Positions 32,750-43,223 of a stretch of 64,000 bases of DNA are shown here, piece after piece (the first letter of the stretch is position 1; every line of letters begins with the position of its first letter). Both the position numbers and the translations under genes were made by a program. The DNA is taken from assembly GCA_001599295.1 (NCBI GenBank), contig BCGN01000001.1, positions 2,046,001 through 2,110,000 on the forward strand. Direction: 5' to 3'. Under the pieces are notes generated by a model that did not search any database, was not told the DNA's origin, and was given only the letters and a program-made list of their open reading frames with translations. This DNA is from Sporopachydermia quercuum (lineage: Eukaryota; Ascomycota; Sporopachydermiomycetes; Sporopachydermiales; Sporopachydermiaceae).

Positions 32750-33521
32750 GCAGTATTAGATAGTAGTAATTGCGGAGGTAATGATGAATTTAATGAGGTA
32801 CAGGGGAAGATTTGAATGACAGAAGTTGTTCGAATTAATGCATAGACAAATATAACCAAGAATTGAATAATAAAATCAGTTTATAATGTTAGTAGCGGAA
32901 TTTAGAGAATTTTGATGCCCAAGTCTGAGCGGTCAAAACGGAGGGGATGAGTGTTTTTTGATTATGTAATCTGTATATAGCAGGAGTCTGGTGGCTATCT
33001 ACTCTACTATTCATTCGCTGGGATGTAATAAAAACAACGAGCTGCCTTCTTAGGTAGGAGAAAACTGTTCTTCTCCTTTAGATTATTATCAACCGTAAAA
33101 AGCTACTCAGCTATTTGCACGTTCTCATTTTCTCATTACATATTACCTGTTCCACGATGCTACTTCTACTACTTCTCTACTACTAAAATATAAGTATGCA
33201 TAATTCATGCACAAGAAGCAACATGTACGCAACTTAGTTTAGTATTAATAAATAATTAGCTGATCATCGATTTTATCACATTTTTTGATCACCTAATTAA
33301 AAACTCTCATGGTGAGACTCGATGTCTCACCCTTTTTATTATAATTTTTCAGTACTTAGGGAGAATAATCTTTTTCCTTACTATTAGAAGATTCGTTAAA
33401 TAATGTTTGTTTTAGTTTTATCAATGAATGTGAGCGTATTATAACAATATTCTGCAGGCATTGTCACCAAATAAGTAGTCATTTTCTTTCATACGCCTGT
33501 CCAGTTGAACATGTATATATA
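32750..33521. other. intergenic, SEN1 to DPH2
   Basis: Spacer between two plus-strand genes. It contains a GC-containing hairpin followed by a T run (33311-33337) and a weaker 6-bp hairpin with loop at 33057-33076 (GGAGAA/TTCTCC). No frame is supported. Confidence 0.4.
33311..33337 (+). terminator. hairpin plus T-run, terminator-like
   Basis: GGTGAGAC (33311-33318), loop TCGAT, and GTCTCACC (33324-33331) form a perfect 8-bp stem, followed by C and TTTTT (33333-33337). A stem ending in a T run resembles the 3' end of a small RNA, for example one made by RNA polymerase III, or a strong 3' processing structure after SEN1. No upstream RNA gene could be recognised. Confidence 0.3.
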
Positions 33522-35438
33522 ATGTCAGGAGCAGTACCAGTAGCGTTTTCTACTGCGCAGGAAGAAGCAGTTTTTGATTTGGAATTCTCCAAACAAGAGA
33601 CCTCTCAGCAACAATCGGGACTATCTCGGAAAGGGTTAGACATTTCGGCATCACAAACAGAGGTCATTTCGGCATTAAGAAGTTTTTATTGCCTACCGGC
33701 TTTAATTACTTATTTAGCTAAATCTGCATACCGAAAAGTGGCGCTACAGTTCCCTGATGATTTAGTATCAGATGTGACATTAGTAGCCCGAGAAGTTGAA
33801 GCAGGAGTTTTCAGAACTCGAAAATTGAAAAGGAAACATTCAAAAAGTAGAACAAACAGTCATGAAACAGGGGAAAATCATGAGAAGAAGCATAAAGATG
33901 GAGAAGAGTGTAAGAAAACATGTGCCGATTGTAAATGTTCATCTGAGATTGAAAACAGTGTCCCTGGAGGGCTACAAACACATTCGGATAATTCCTACTC
34001 GGAGGTTGACTCTAATGCTGATTCCAATCCTGTTTTCTCGGTTGCTGTTCTTGCCGATACTTCGTATTCTCCATGCTGCGTTGATACTGTGGCGGGTCAA
34101 CATATAAATGCTGATGCTGTGGTGCATTTTGGTGATTCATGTTTAACCAAAGTTGAAGGACAGGCAATTTATGTTATGGGTAATGCTCATTTTGATTATT
34201 CTTTAGGCTTGAAGACTGTGAAAAGTAAGTTTCAGGAGAAATCGGATAAAATAGCTGTGATGGCTGGAACATTATTTCAGTCACACGTGGAAGAGTTTTC
34301 GCGTATTATGCATTCTGAGTTTGATGATGTGATTTATTCTAAGATAAGTTTGACTTATGATGCTAAGATACTAAATGAGGATGGAATTATTAGTTCCGAT
34401 AAGTTCCGATATTCACAAGAACTAACTGAAATATCCGAAGTATCCCGAAGATTGTTTTTCCAAGTTGAACCAGATTCTGAACGGGAAATAGTATCGAATG
34501 TGTCTGATTATAATCTTATATTATTAGCAAATCCTCCCCCTCCTTTTCTCCTTTATCTTACAACAAAGTTTTCATCAGTTAATATAATTAATCCTTCAAG
34601 CTCTGAGTACAGTCTAACCACAGGACCTTTCCCTGGACTGAAAAGAAGATATCGGTATATGCATATTGCTCGTTCTGCTGGTGTAGTAGGAATTCTTATC
34701 AACACGTTATCATTAAAGAACACAAGAAGTCTAGTGAATACGCTAATAAAATGGGTCAAGGAAGCAGGCAAGAAACATTATTTATTTGTTGTTGGTAAGC
34801 CGAATGTAGCAAAGCTTGCAAATTTCGAATCTGTTGATGTTTGGGTTGTCATTGGTTGTGGACAAGGTGGTATGATACTTGATGAAGAGCATGAGTTTTA
34901 TAAGCCAATAATTACGCCGTATGAGCTTCAATTAGCTCTAACGTATGAGGTTTCTTGGACAGGACAATGGGATATCAATAATGATGTTTTTTTGCATAGT
35001 GATGAAGAAATGAGACCATCTGAAGGAGAAGAAACTGCTGTTTGTAGTGAAGAGGATAATGATAAATCCACTGATGCGGATGTACCAATGTTTGACTCTG
35101 TTACAGGTAAATATGTATCCACACATAAACCATTGAAAGTCTTAACCCAACATATTGAGATAGGTGATGATACCGATCGTGATACTAGTACTGTAGCAGA
35201 CGATAAGGATAAAGATGTCAATCAATTAGCCAAGAGAATTTCAGATGCGTTAATTATAGGTAACACTGTTTCAACGTCAGCAAAGGCATTACAGAATAGA
35301 TCATGGCAAGGATTAGGATCTGATTTCAATGAGCTATCGGAAGAAGTGTATAATTATGATTCAGAAGGTGCAGTGCTTGAACAAGGGTTGTCAGGAGTAG
35401 CAAGAGGGTATGCAGTAGGTTTAGGGTCCAGGCGTTAA
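33522..35438 (+). CDS. DPH2: Dph2, diphthamide biosynthesis subunit
   Basis: Dph2 pairs with Dph1 in the radical-SAM-like enzyme that moves the 3-amino-3-carboxypropyl group of SAM onto a histidine of elongation factor 2, the first step of diphthamide synthesis. The 638 residues exceed the 534 of yeast Dph2. Conserved blocks are KVALQFPDDLVSDV (72-85), ADTSYSPCCVDTVAGQHINA (178-197), VVHFGDSCL, then KNTRSLVNTLIKWVKEAGKK, FVVGKPNVAKLANFESVDVW and the late IITPYELQLAL. Cysteines 185, 186, 207 and 446 match the Dph2 spacing for iron-sulfur ligands. Dph2 rather than Dph1 is chosen for the YSPCCVD pattern and the VVGKPNVAKLANF block. A charged insert at ~97-168 carries four extra cysteines (CKKTCADCKC, 130-139). 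A long acidic tail follows residue 500. Confidence 0.92.
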   Translation: MSGAVPVAFSTAQEEAVFDLEFSKQETSQQQSGLSRKGLDISASQTEVISALRSFYCLPALITYLAKSAYRKVALQFPDDLVSDVTLVAREVEAGVFRTRKLKRKHSKSRTNSHETGENHEKKHKDGEECKKTCADCKCSSEIENSVPGGLQTHSDNSYSEVDSNADSNPVFSVAVLADTSYSPCCVDTVAGQHINADAVVHFGDSCLTKVEGQAIYVMGNAHFDYSLGLKTVKSKFQEKSDKIAVMAGTLFQSHVEEFSRIMHSEFDDVIYSKISLTYDAKILNEDGIISSDKFRYSQELTEISEVSRRLFFQVEPDSEREIVSNVSDYNLILLANPPPPFLLYLTTKFSSVNIINPSSSEYSLTTGPFPGLKRRYRYMHIARSAGVVGILINTLSLKNTRSLVNTLIKWVKEAGKKHYLFVVGKPNVAKLANFESVDVWVVIGCGQGGMILDEEHEFYKPIITPYELQLALTYEVSWTGQWDINNDVFLHSDEEMRPSEGEETAVCSEEDNDKSTDADVPMFDSVTGKYVSTHKPLKVLTQHIEIGDDTDRDTSTVADDKDKDVNQLAKRISDALIIGNTVSTSAKALQNRSWQGLGSDFNELSEEVYNYDSEGAVLEQGLSGVARGYAVGLGSRR

Positions 35439-36139
35439 AGGGTAGCAATAGGGATATGGTATATATGTCAATGTGAGTTTATTAGCCTTCTTCGTACTTG
35501 GGAGATTTAATGTATTTATATAGTGATTTATTTCTTAAATCAGTCTATGGGAAAAGACCGTTATCTCTCTAGACCAATAGTTAATATTTCCTCTCAATCA
35601 CTTGAACTTTTTCCAGAAAGTTATGCAATTTGCAAAATATCAATTGCCCTTTGAAAAAACATATAAGTCCGTTATAATTATAGTAATTCTACAAGTCCCA
35701 GTCAAACAATCCCCTAATTGTCGAATAACCAACTTTTATTCTAACCTAACCTAACATGGCCAAACTTGAACTAAGCTAACCTTTCAAGCCTGCACTCAGT
35801 TAAGCTAGTTAAGGTCTGAAAGTCTTCTGAAATAACCCCCAATTCTAAATTCAATTTCCTTTCTGGGTTATNATATTCAGTAGCTTCTGGTCAGTCTCAT
35901 CATCATCAGAGCAATGGAAGCACTTACAAGGACGGCCTCTTTCATTACTGTCAAGGGCTTTTACAGTAGAACGGTGAAAAATACTGGACATCACACACTA
36001 CTTTCACGTATATCCTTATCTTTATATGTGTTTTATGGGGTAAACACGTAATAAAATAAAGATTATAGCAAAGAATTAAGTCACAAGGCACAATAGCCAT
36101 AGCCAATAACCATACGACACACAAAGTAATTATCACAAA
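35439..36139. other. intergenic, DPH2 to CNB1
   Basis: Spacer with the CNB1 promoter. It contains three tandem CTAAC units (35741-35755) followed by related CTAAG/CTAAC and TTAAGCTAGTTAAGG strings to about 35814. No gene is seen. Confidence 0.4.
35741..35755 (+). repeat. three tandem CTAAC units
   Basis: CTAACCTAACCTAAC is a perfect 3 x 5-bp tandem, followed within 60 bp by imperfect relatives in both orientations. It resembles a very short telomere-type CCTAA repeat, but its size and internal position make that comparison weak. Confidence 0.5.
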
Positions 36140-36754
36140 ATGGGTGCTGGTACATCCCAATTAATGGATAGTTTCGTTGAAGAAACCAATTGTAAGTATT
36201 TGAAAGATGTGGATAGGATGTAAGGGAAATTTGGCCGGGTTGCTTAAAGGATTACTCAGATACTAACTAATCCTATAGTCGATAGCGATGAAATTGATAG
36301 ATTAAGTAAACGATTCATGAAGATGGATCGAGATAATTCGGGAACTGTGGATCAACAAGAGTTCTTGATGATACCCTCGTTGGCTTCCAATCCACTGGTC
36401 ACTAGACTNATTGATGTTTTCGATACAGACGGAAATGGAGATATTGATTTTGAGGAATTTGTCAGAGGGCTATCAACATTTTCAGCAAAGGGAAAACCAG
36501 AAGATAAACTATTATTTGCATTCAAGATATACGATATTGATAGAGATGGATACATTTCCAATGGGGAGCTATTTCTAGTGTTGCAGAAGATGGTTGGTAA
36601 GAATTTGACAGAAGAACAATTGCAACAGATTGTTGACCGAACAATAGTTGAATTTGATAAAGATGGAGATGGAAAGCTGAGTTTACAAGAATTTAAAGAT
36701 GCCATAAGTTTTGACTTCTTTGATCATTTGAACTTCAATGACAATGATATTTAA
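36140..36754 (+). CDS. CNB1: calcineurin regulatory subunit B (one intron)
   Basis: Cnb1 is the Ca2+-binding regulatory subunit of calcineurin, which with calmodulin activates the Cna phosphatase and its target Crz1. Exon 1 is 36140-36191 and exon 2 is 36279-36754, giving 175 residues, exactly the length of S. cerevisiae Cnb1. The 87-nt intron has GTAAGT, perfect TACTAAC at 36261-36267 and CTATAG; it splits a Phe codon (phase 1). The start MGAGTSQ is a good N-myristoylation site. Four EF-hand loops are visible: [36 protein letters not shown] and [12 protein letters not shown], all with acidic first and last positions. The N at 36409 is at a third position (CTN) and does not change the residue. 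The in-frame ATG at 36317 is internal, not the start. Confidence 0.97.
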
Positions 36755-37566
36755 TTTCTTTCCACAAGAGGTTTCATTTTCAAGCTACGTCATCTCACAC
36801 CTGAAGCATTACCATGCTTCTCACAATTAACACTCAATTGACCCCTGAAACAGCATTTTTTTTCTCTGACTTGTATACTATAATCCTTCATAGCAATGTC
36901 TTTAATTGGGGTATGAGTATATTATTTTATAGTAGTAAGAAACACATAAATTTTTCTCATTAATTGTCATTTAATTGAATAATATGACCGTGTGAAAACT
37001 GTACCCCTCTACCTGCTTCAGACCATATACATGTAATATTTGATGTTTTACATCCATGACCAACAATAAAATACNTTGTAGAAGTCCTTATAGACTGTAT
37101 AATCACATGACCGTTATATTTTGTAGACTCTCAGAGATAAGGTCCTTTTGGCGATGGTGATGATATATATCTGATAAGAGAGCAAAATGGCTGTTAAAGC
37201 AATTGAGTGCTCTGATAGCTTTTCGAATTATTTGATAATGGTGACCGTGATGGTTTACATTCCATTTTGAATATAACTCCTAAAAGAGGTTTCAATGAAG
37301 ATTTTATCTATTAAGTTAGTGTTTAAGGTGAAGCTAGATGTATTGTGTTCAAGAATAGTATTCCACTCCCAATCTACTCTTTATTTTGTCGATCCATAGG
37401 TTTACTATTGACTACAACGTTGATTGATTGATTTTTATTTTGTTCGAAACTGTTGAAGGAGGATTTAATGGATAGACAAAAATAATCTGGCGCGAAGCTT
37501 TACATTATTCACTTTCGAGGGAGTTGACAACTTGTAATNAATATATGATACTCATCAAGAACCAAT
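36755..37566. other. intergenic, CNB1 to the coiled-coil gene
   Basis: AT-rich spacer. Ns near 37075 and 37539. I see no gene or structured RNA. Confidence 0.4.
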
Positions 37567-39711
37567 ATGATACATAACATAATACATACACAAGTGCCAG
37601 AATCAGACCCAGAATCAAGTCCACTTATGGAACCAGNGCACTCAAGATATGATGAACATTCTTCAAACAAGCCTGAAGTTAGTTTTTTATCACCATCAGA
37701 AAACTACAAATCATTTGAAGATGCTGGGAACTTAGAAAACGGGTTTGGACCTCAATCAAACGGTGTGACGGAGGATCACGATATCTCAAATCAACAATAC
37801 AGCAAAAGAGAAGGCAAAACTAAAATGGATTCTGTTTATGTCACTAACTATGAACCAATTAATATCTCTTCCGGATTGGGTTCACTTTCAGGAAGCGTAT
37901 CAACATATGTTCAGACTATTGACCATAATCAAGTTGAAGACCTAATGTCTTGTTCCGTTAGAGAACTCCACCATATTCTCAGTGAACCTTTGAAAGAAAG
38001 TATTGGTGACTTAGGGAACTTTCCCATTCCCAATGCCCCTTCTCCGCAGATGATTCTTAATCCTCTGCATTATCTAACAAGAGAATCAGCTATCGTCAAA
38101 AAGAGTTTAGAGCAATACTTAGCTGCTCAAGCCTATGTTCTTAGAACTGGGAAAAAATTCAGAGCTTCTAATGGTGAGATTCTATCAATACAGAGGATAC
38201 GGAAAGAATTGAAGGCTTCATGGAGTAAATTGAAAGACATTGAATCAGCATTTGAAGAGTTGTATAACAAGGAAAAAAGCCGGAGGGAAAGTAANGTGAA
38301 ACAGCTCGATTCTTGTGAGTCAAAGAAATCGAGCATTATTGCCAAGGTTAAGTCAATTCGCAGCGACGAAACAACAGAAGCCAGAAAACTAAAATTGCTA
38401 AAAGAAACGAAAAGAGAAATCTTCACAGAAATTGAAGAGTTGAAATTACGACTTGAACAGCTAACTGACCAGGAAAAGCTGGTGGATGAAGAAATTATAT
38501 CAACAGAAAGCGTAATAGAAAGCAGAGCAAGTTCATATGTTGAAAGTTTGCGAGAAATCAATCAAGAAGAATCTTCTTTACTGAGAAACTGGATCGCAGA
38601 AGATCAATCTTTCAATAAGCTTCTACCCATATCCCTTCCTAATCTTTCAAGTATTCAATCAAGATCTAGTTTACCGTTATCTAGAACTTTTTTATCTACT
38701 ATGGAGTCATCTATACGTGATCTGACTGCTACAAAGGGTCTGCAGAAAATTTTGCAAATACCATCTGTGCTATCAGAAACGTTCTCTAATAATAAGGACC
38801 TCGGTTCGGATTCCTTGTTAATATCAACCGATAACAACGAAAAGCAAAATGGAAGTTCCAGTGACGAGATATACTCACTAAATGAGAATTCTGTTGAGGT
38901 TGAATATATGCAAGAATCATTAACGCTTCAAATTGAAGCATTAGAAGAAAATATTTCCAATAAGGCTCAGCAGAAAGTGCAATATGATGCATGCTTATCC
39001 TTGTGGAGAAGTATTGAACAGCTCGTTAATGAAATGGAAGAAAACATTGAAAGCTTAGCTGAATCTAATGCTGAATTAAATGGGAACACTGATAACATAA
39101 GGAAAGTTCTGAAAAGCACTTTAGACATGATTCAATCACGGTATGATACAGCTAAAGAAATACATAATGACGATCTAGCTGATGCTATATCAAATGAGGC
39201 CAATGTGATCTCTACAGCTCTGACATTGATCACAGATAGGGTTCTTTGTAAACCAAAAAATAAAAGCCAAATAGTCTTTGATTCTGACAATGAAGATGGG
39301 TATTACGACAATGAAATGCATCTCTCTGATTTTCATGGCAGTGATAAAATAGGACAGTATTCTAATGGCCCCCACAATTCAGAAGACATTTCTCAACACT
39401 TTTATGAGCCATCAATAACCATTTCTAATAAGCAAAATAATGACAATAGTACTGATTCTATGGACAACCGAAATATTCACAACTTGGGTTCCAGGGTATC
39501 ACCACCTAGCTTTCCTGTGGTAACTGTTTCTAATATCAATGCTGAATATGAGAAACCAAAGCAGAAATCAATCAGAGCCATTGGCGATTTTCAGGTAAGA
39601 AATCCACCCCCAGATAGTATAGGAAAGATATCTAAAGAAATGAAAAAAGTAGGGCAAATAGTAGGTAATATGATTGGAACGAAGAATGAGAAGCAGCAGA
39701 AGAGAGATTGA
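37567..39711 (+). CDS. unrecognised coiled-coil protein
   Basis: I do not recognise this 714-residue protein with confidence. Residues 1-120 are polar and Ser-rich. A conserved-looking segment follows (SVRELHHILSEPLKES, PSPQMILNPLHYLTRESAIV, YVLRTGKKFRASNGEILSIQ) at about 130-210. Then a long, highly charged coiled coil runs from about 215 to 330 (RIRKELKASWSKLKDIESAF, EIFTEIEELKLRLEQLTDQE), with shorter coils near 450-540. The C-terminal 180 residues are Asn/Ser-rich and end in a basic segment (EMKKVGQIVGNMIGTKNEKQ). There is no transmembrane segment or signal peptide. A fungal cortical or eisosome-type coiled-coil scaffold such as YGR130C is a guess only. The N at 37637 changes a codon (GNG); the one at 38295 is at a third position. 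Confidence 0.8.
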   Translation: MIHNIIHTQVPESDPESSPLMEPXHSRYDEHSSNKPEVSFLSPSENYKSFEDAGNLENGFGPQSNGVTEDHDISNQQYSKREGKTKMDSVYVTNYEPINISSGLGSLSGSVSTYVQTIDHNQVEDLMSCSVRELHHILSEPLKESIGDLGNFPIPNAPSPQMILNPLHYLTRESAIVKKSLEQYLAAQAYVLRTGKKFRASNGEILSIQRIRKELKASWSKLKDIESAFEELYNKEKSRRESXVKQLDSCESKKSSIIAKVKSIRSDETTEARKLKLLKETKREIFTEIEELKLRLEQLTDQEKLVDEEIISTESVIESRASSYVESLREINQEESSLLRNWIAEDQSFNKLLPISLPNLSSIQSRSSLPLSRTFLSTMESSIRDLTATKGLQKILQIPSVLSETFSNNKDLGSDSLLISTDNNEKQNGSSSDEIYSLNENSVEVEYMQESLTLQIEALEENISNKAQQKVQYDACLSLWRSIEQLVNEMEENIESLAESNAELNGNTDNIRKVLKSTLDMIQSRYDTAKEIHNDDLADAISNEANVISTALTLITDRVLCKPKNKSQIVFDSDNEDGYYDNEMHLSDFHGSDKIGQYSNGPHNSEDISQHFYEPSITISNKQNNDNSTDSMDNRNIHNLGSRVSPPSFPVVTVSNINAEYEKPKQKSIRAIGDFQVRNPPPDSIGKISKEMKKVGQIVGNMIGTKNEKQQKRD

Positions 39712-40225
39712 GTGTATGATGAAAACAATTGTTACGATAGTTGCTGAGATTATTAATCTATATTTAACCTCTTGATCAAAATAATTTTAGTACATAATAT
39801 TTAATTGCTATGCACTTCCAGTATGTATTTTTTGTATTTCAAGAATGAATTAATTGATGTACATCAATTCCCAATGATACAGTGTATGACTCCCATAATT
39901 ACCCTTCTCGGTGAAAATGCAAACTTTAAAATTTCATAGAACCCGGGGAAAATTTTCATCGTACCGCCGCTCTTATTAAGTGTAATTTGATTTCCATTAG
40001 TTCATTTCTTCGCCAGAGTTTTATCCTTATAAATACTTCAATGCATCATGTATCATAGTAAAATTATTATAAAGGAAGAAAAGTAGAGAATTCTAATCTT
40101 TGTCTTTATTCTATTTTATTTAACCTTCGTTTTTGTTCTTTGATTTTTCAACCTTTAAGCCATTTGGTAGGCAGTTTTTAATTGATTCTATGAGAAGCAG
40201 CAGAATTTTATATAAAGCAAGCAAG
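39712..40225. other. intergenic, coiled-coil gene to URA4
   Basis: Spacer with the URA4 promoter; a TATAAA-like string lies near 40027 and again near 40211. Nothing else is seen. Confidence 0.35.
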
Positions 40226-41468
40226 ATGGCACCCTTAAGACGAATCTTTTTGGATAAGCCAGCTGACATGCATGTTCATCTTCGAACTGGTGATATGATG
40301 AAGTTGGTTACTCCAACAGTGAAACAAGGTGGTATTTCTATTGCTTATGTTATGGTATGTTTGGTATTAGTACAGCGTCTAGAATGATTTGGTAGATCCC
40401 AAGAGGTTTAAAAGAACTATCGTTTTATGGATATTTGATTGATGAAAGAATCAATATATGTGTACATCAATCAATTTAATTTAGCTTACTAACTTTTAAT
40501 AGCCTAACTTGACACCACCAGTTGATAGTTTAGATGTTGTTAGAAAGTATGAGAAAGAGCTAGAAGCCATTGCTCCAGAGACTACATTCATGATGACATA
40601 TTATCTCAACAAAAATATTACCCCAGAATTGATAAATAAGTCTAAAGGAGCTATTTCTGGAGTTAAATGTTATCCTGCTGGCGTCACAACAAACTCTGCT
40701 GAATCTGGTGTTGATCCCAATGATTTCAGTCCTTTCTACCCTGTTTTTGAAGCAATGGAAAAAAATGGGCTAGTTCTGAATATCCATGGAGAATGTCCTG
40801 ATAATCACAACCATCAAGGTAAAGATGCTATCAATGTGTTGAACGCTGAACCCAAATTTTTACCAATTCTACTTAAACTTCACGAAGATTTTCCAAAACT
40901 CAAGATCGTTTTTGAGCATTGTACAACTGCCCAAGCCATCGAAACTATCGATAAGTTAAATGAAAACTGGAAAGAAGGCGATGAGATTTTTGTTGCTGCT
41001 TCTATCACAGCTCATCATCTGTACTTGACTATTGATAACTGGGCTGGAAATCCTTCAAACTTCTGTAAACCAGTTGCTAAATTTGCTACTGATAGATCTG
41101 CTTTAGTTGATGCTGCCATCTCAGGAAAACCTTGGTTTTTCTTTGGTTCTGATAGTGCTCCACATCCTTTGAAGAATAAGAAGAAAGCTGTTGGCGCCTC
41201 AGCAGGTGTTTATACTCAAAGCCACGCACTTGGNTATGTTGCTGAGATTTTCGAAAAGCATGGTAAGCTTGACAATTTGAAAAAGTTTGTTACTGATAAT
41301 GGAAGAGCATTCTACAATGTTGAAGATAAGGATATTATCGGCAGTCAAACTGTGACATTGGTTGAGAAAGAATCGACTATCCCGCAATTAATTGGTGAAG
41401 GTGATGAAGGTGTTCTACCTTTCAGAGCAGGTGAGACTCTTAAGTGGTCTGTTGAATGGAGTGATTAA
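40226..41468 (+). CDS. URA4: dihydroorotase (one intron)
   Basis: Ura4 is the zinc dihydroorotase that closes carbamoyl-aspartate to dihydroorotate, step three of pyrimidine synthesis in the cytosol. Exons 40226-40354 and 40503-41468 give 364 residues, the same length as S. cerevisiae Ura4, which favours this ATG over one 36 bp upstream (40190). The 148-nt intron has GTATGT, perfect TACTAAC at 40487-40493 and AATAG; it is phase 0 between SIAYVM and PNLTPP. Metal ligands are visible: DMHVH (His16, His18), the carboxylated lysine in GVKCYPAGVTTNS, His in LNIHGE and FEHCTT, and Asp in GSDSAPHP. CTG at 41019-41021 encodes the conserved Leu of AHHLYLT, arguing against CTG-Ser decoding. The N at 41234 is at a third position (GGN). 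Confidence 0.96.
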
Positions 41469-43223
41469 TGNATATAGAAACCAAATTATCAGTATGAGAA
41501 TTACTGCTCTTAAGAGATATTCTTCTCTCCTCAAATGTATTTACAATGTCATTTCCACTGTTTTACAACGACACCGATTGAGTGTTGTAAAACAAGCAGT
41601 TAAAGCAATCTACTTGATGGCCAGCAAAGCTTCTGTCACAGTTCAATCAATGCTAGATCGAAGTCTCTCTTGCTATTTGCCTGGTTCTCAAAAATACACT
41701 ACCCTTCCAGATGTTGTATTGAATAGAATAGTGGTAATAATAAACTATATTAAACTGCAGTAATGACTGCCTTGAGCTCTGTGGTTCCAAATGAGTGCTC
41801 TCTCTTAAATATTATCATCAGAAGCGGTGAGCAACTGGCAACGAATGTTCCCTATGTCTATTTCTTTTCATAGCCATTAGTCTGATAAAAGTTTACGTTA
41901 CCGCTGAATTATAATATAATGGCATCACATTGTCTGAATATAATTTACTTCAATGGTTTAAGTGATAATTATAGATATTGTTGGGATGGAAACTAGAAAC
42001 AAAGTATTACCACAGAGAGAGTGTTTTTTTTTTTTGAAACTGTGAATGCAAACTTCATACTGGAGTATTGGCTGATGAAACACATAATTAATAGAAATCA
42101 GATAGATTTGAACATTCAATAAACTATTTGAATACAATAACTGAACACAGGAACTTAAAGAGGATATTCTTAGTTTCTTTTGCATAAGAACATAAAAGAA
42201 AATATAATAGTATCCTTCCTTAATAGGTTGCTGTTCAAACACAAATTTTTATAAAGAATATTACTTGAAACTTTTAAGGTTAACTTTTGGGTATTTCTAC
42301 TAACATATGTAATTGTCAAACTTAATTGTTAGTTCGTAGAAATGCCGGTGGTTGCTATTTTCAAGACAAACAAAAATCTCGTGCTTCTCATATAAGGTAC
42401 AAAAAACTGTAGAGTAAAAGAAATCAGAGTGTATATGTGATAATTCGTCAGCAAGATACATCTCATTTATTTCTTTTCCTCTATTTATGCATCAGCATTA
42501 AGAAGTGGGAAACTGACAAGAATAATAAGTTTTAGGTTTCAGAATAAAAGTAAACTCTACAATTTAGGTTGTTCAGTTGTTAACCTTAGTTTTACTTTTC
42601 AGAACACCGATTCGTTTCTTCATCTCATGAACCCAGAAATCTTGAAGATTCTAACACTTCTGAGCGAAAATATTAAGTTCTCTTTTTTTTAAGTCAATGT
42701 TATCATGATTGTTTTATTCATTAATAAACAAGTTTTCTTAATCCTCAACATAATTTGCTTCATACTCCTTTTGCACCAACATTTTCCAACAACCTTAGGC
42801 ATATTCAAATAAAGTTGGAACGAAACAATCTTCCAAAGCCAAATCTTGATTAAACTCTCAAGTACTTAAGCACTTCTAAAATCACAGCTCAAATCAATTT
42901 ATCACCAGCCACATCGATCAATATCACAACAATACCCTTTCTTTCTGTTTTTTTATTCCTTTATTACTTACTCATGATTTCTGAGATAACAAAATAGTAG
43001 TTACTTGCTTTTCATAAATAACGCTCAGCTAACTTTCATTATCTAGTTCCTAGTGATCACATATTGGTTCATTGATTACTTAAACATCTCTGATAGTCTT
43101 TGTGCTAAGCTATTTGTTATATGAGGACCCTCAGTGTTATCATTAACAATTAACTCAACTGTAGAAGACGCTTTCCAACATATACATTATATTTGGATAC
43201 TCAAATAGTGATAAACTGCTGGA
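41469..43223. other. intergenic, URA4 to the BTB gene
   Basis: 1.75 kb. A 90-codon plus-strand frame from ATG 41494 to the stop at 41763 (MRITALKRYSSLLKCIYNVI...) has no recognised family and contains a perfect 11-bp inverted repeat (41559-41594). A T13 run lies near 42024-42036. A TACTAAC at 42298-42304 followed by TTGTTAG looks like a 3' splice site, but no exon pair could be supported. Confidence 0.4.
41559..41594. repeat. perfect 11-bp inverted repeat downstream of URA4
   Basis: TGTTTTACAAC (41559-41569) and GTTGTAAAACA (41584-41594) are exact reverse complements around a 14-nt loop, 90 bp after the URA4 stop. It could form a hairpin in the 3' untranslated region or mark a protein-binding palindrome. 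Confidence 0.6.

Noticed and set aside
36317-36754. Shorter EF-hand protein starting at ATG 36317
   Set aside because: A short first exon at 36140 with a perfect intron gives the myristoylated N terminus and the exact 175-residue calcineurin B length.
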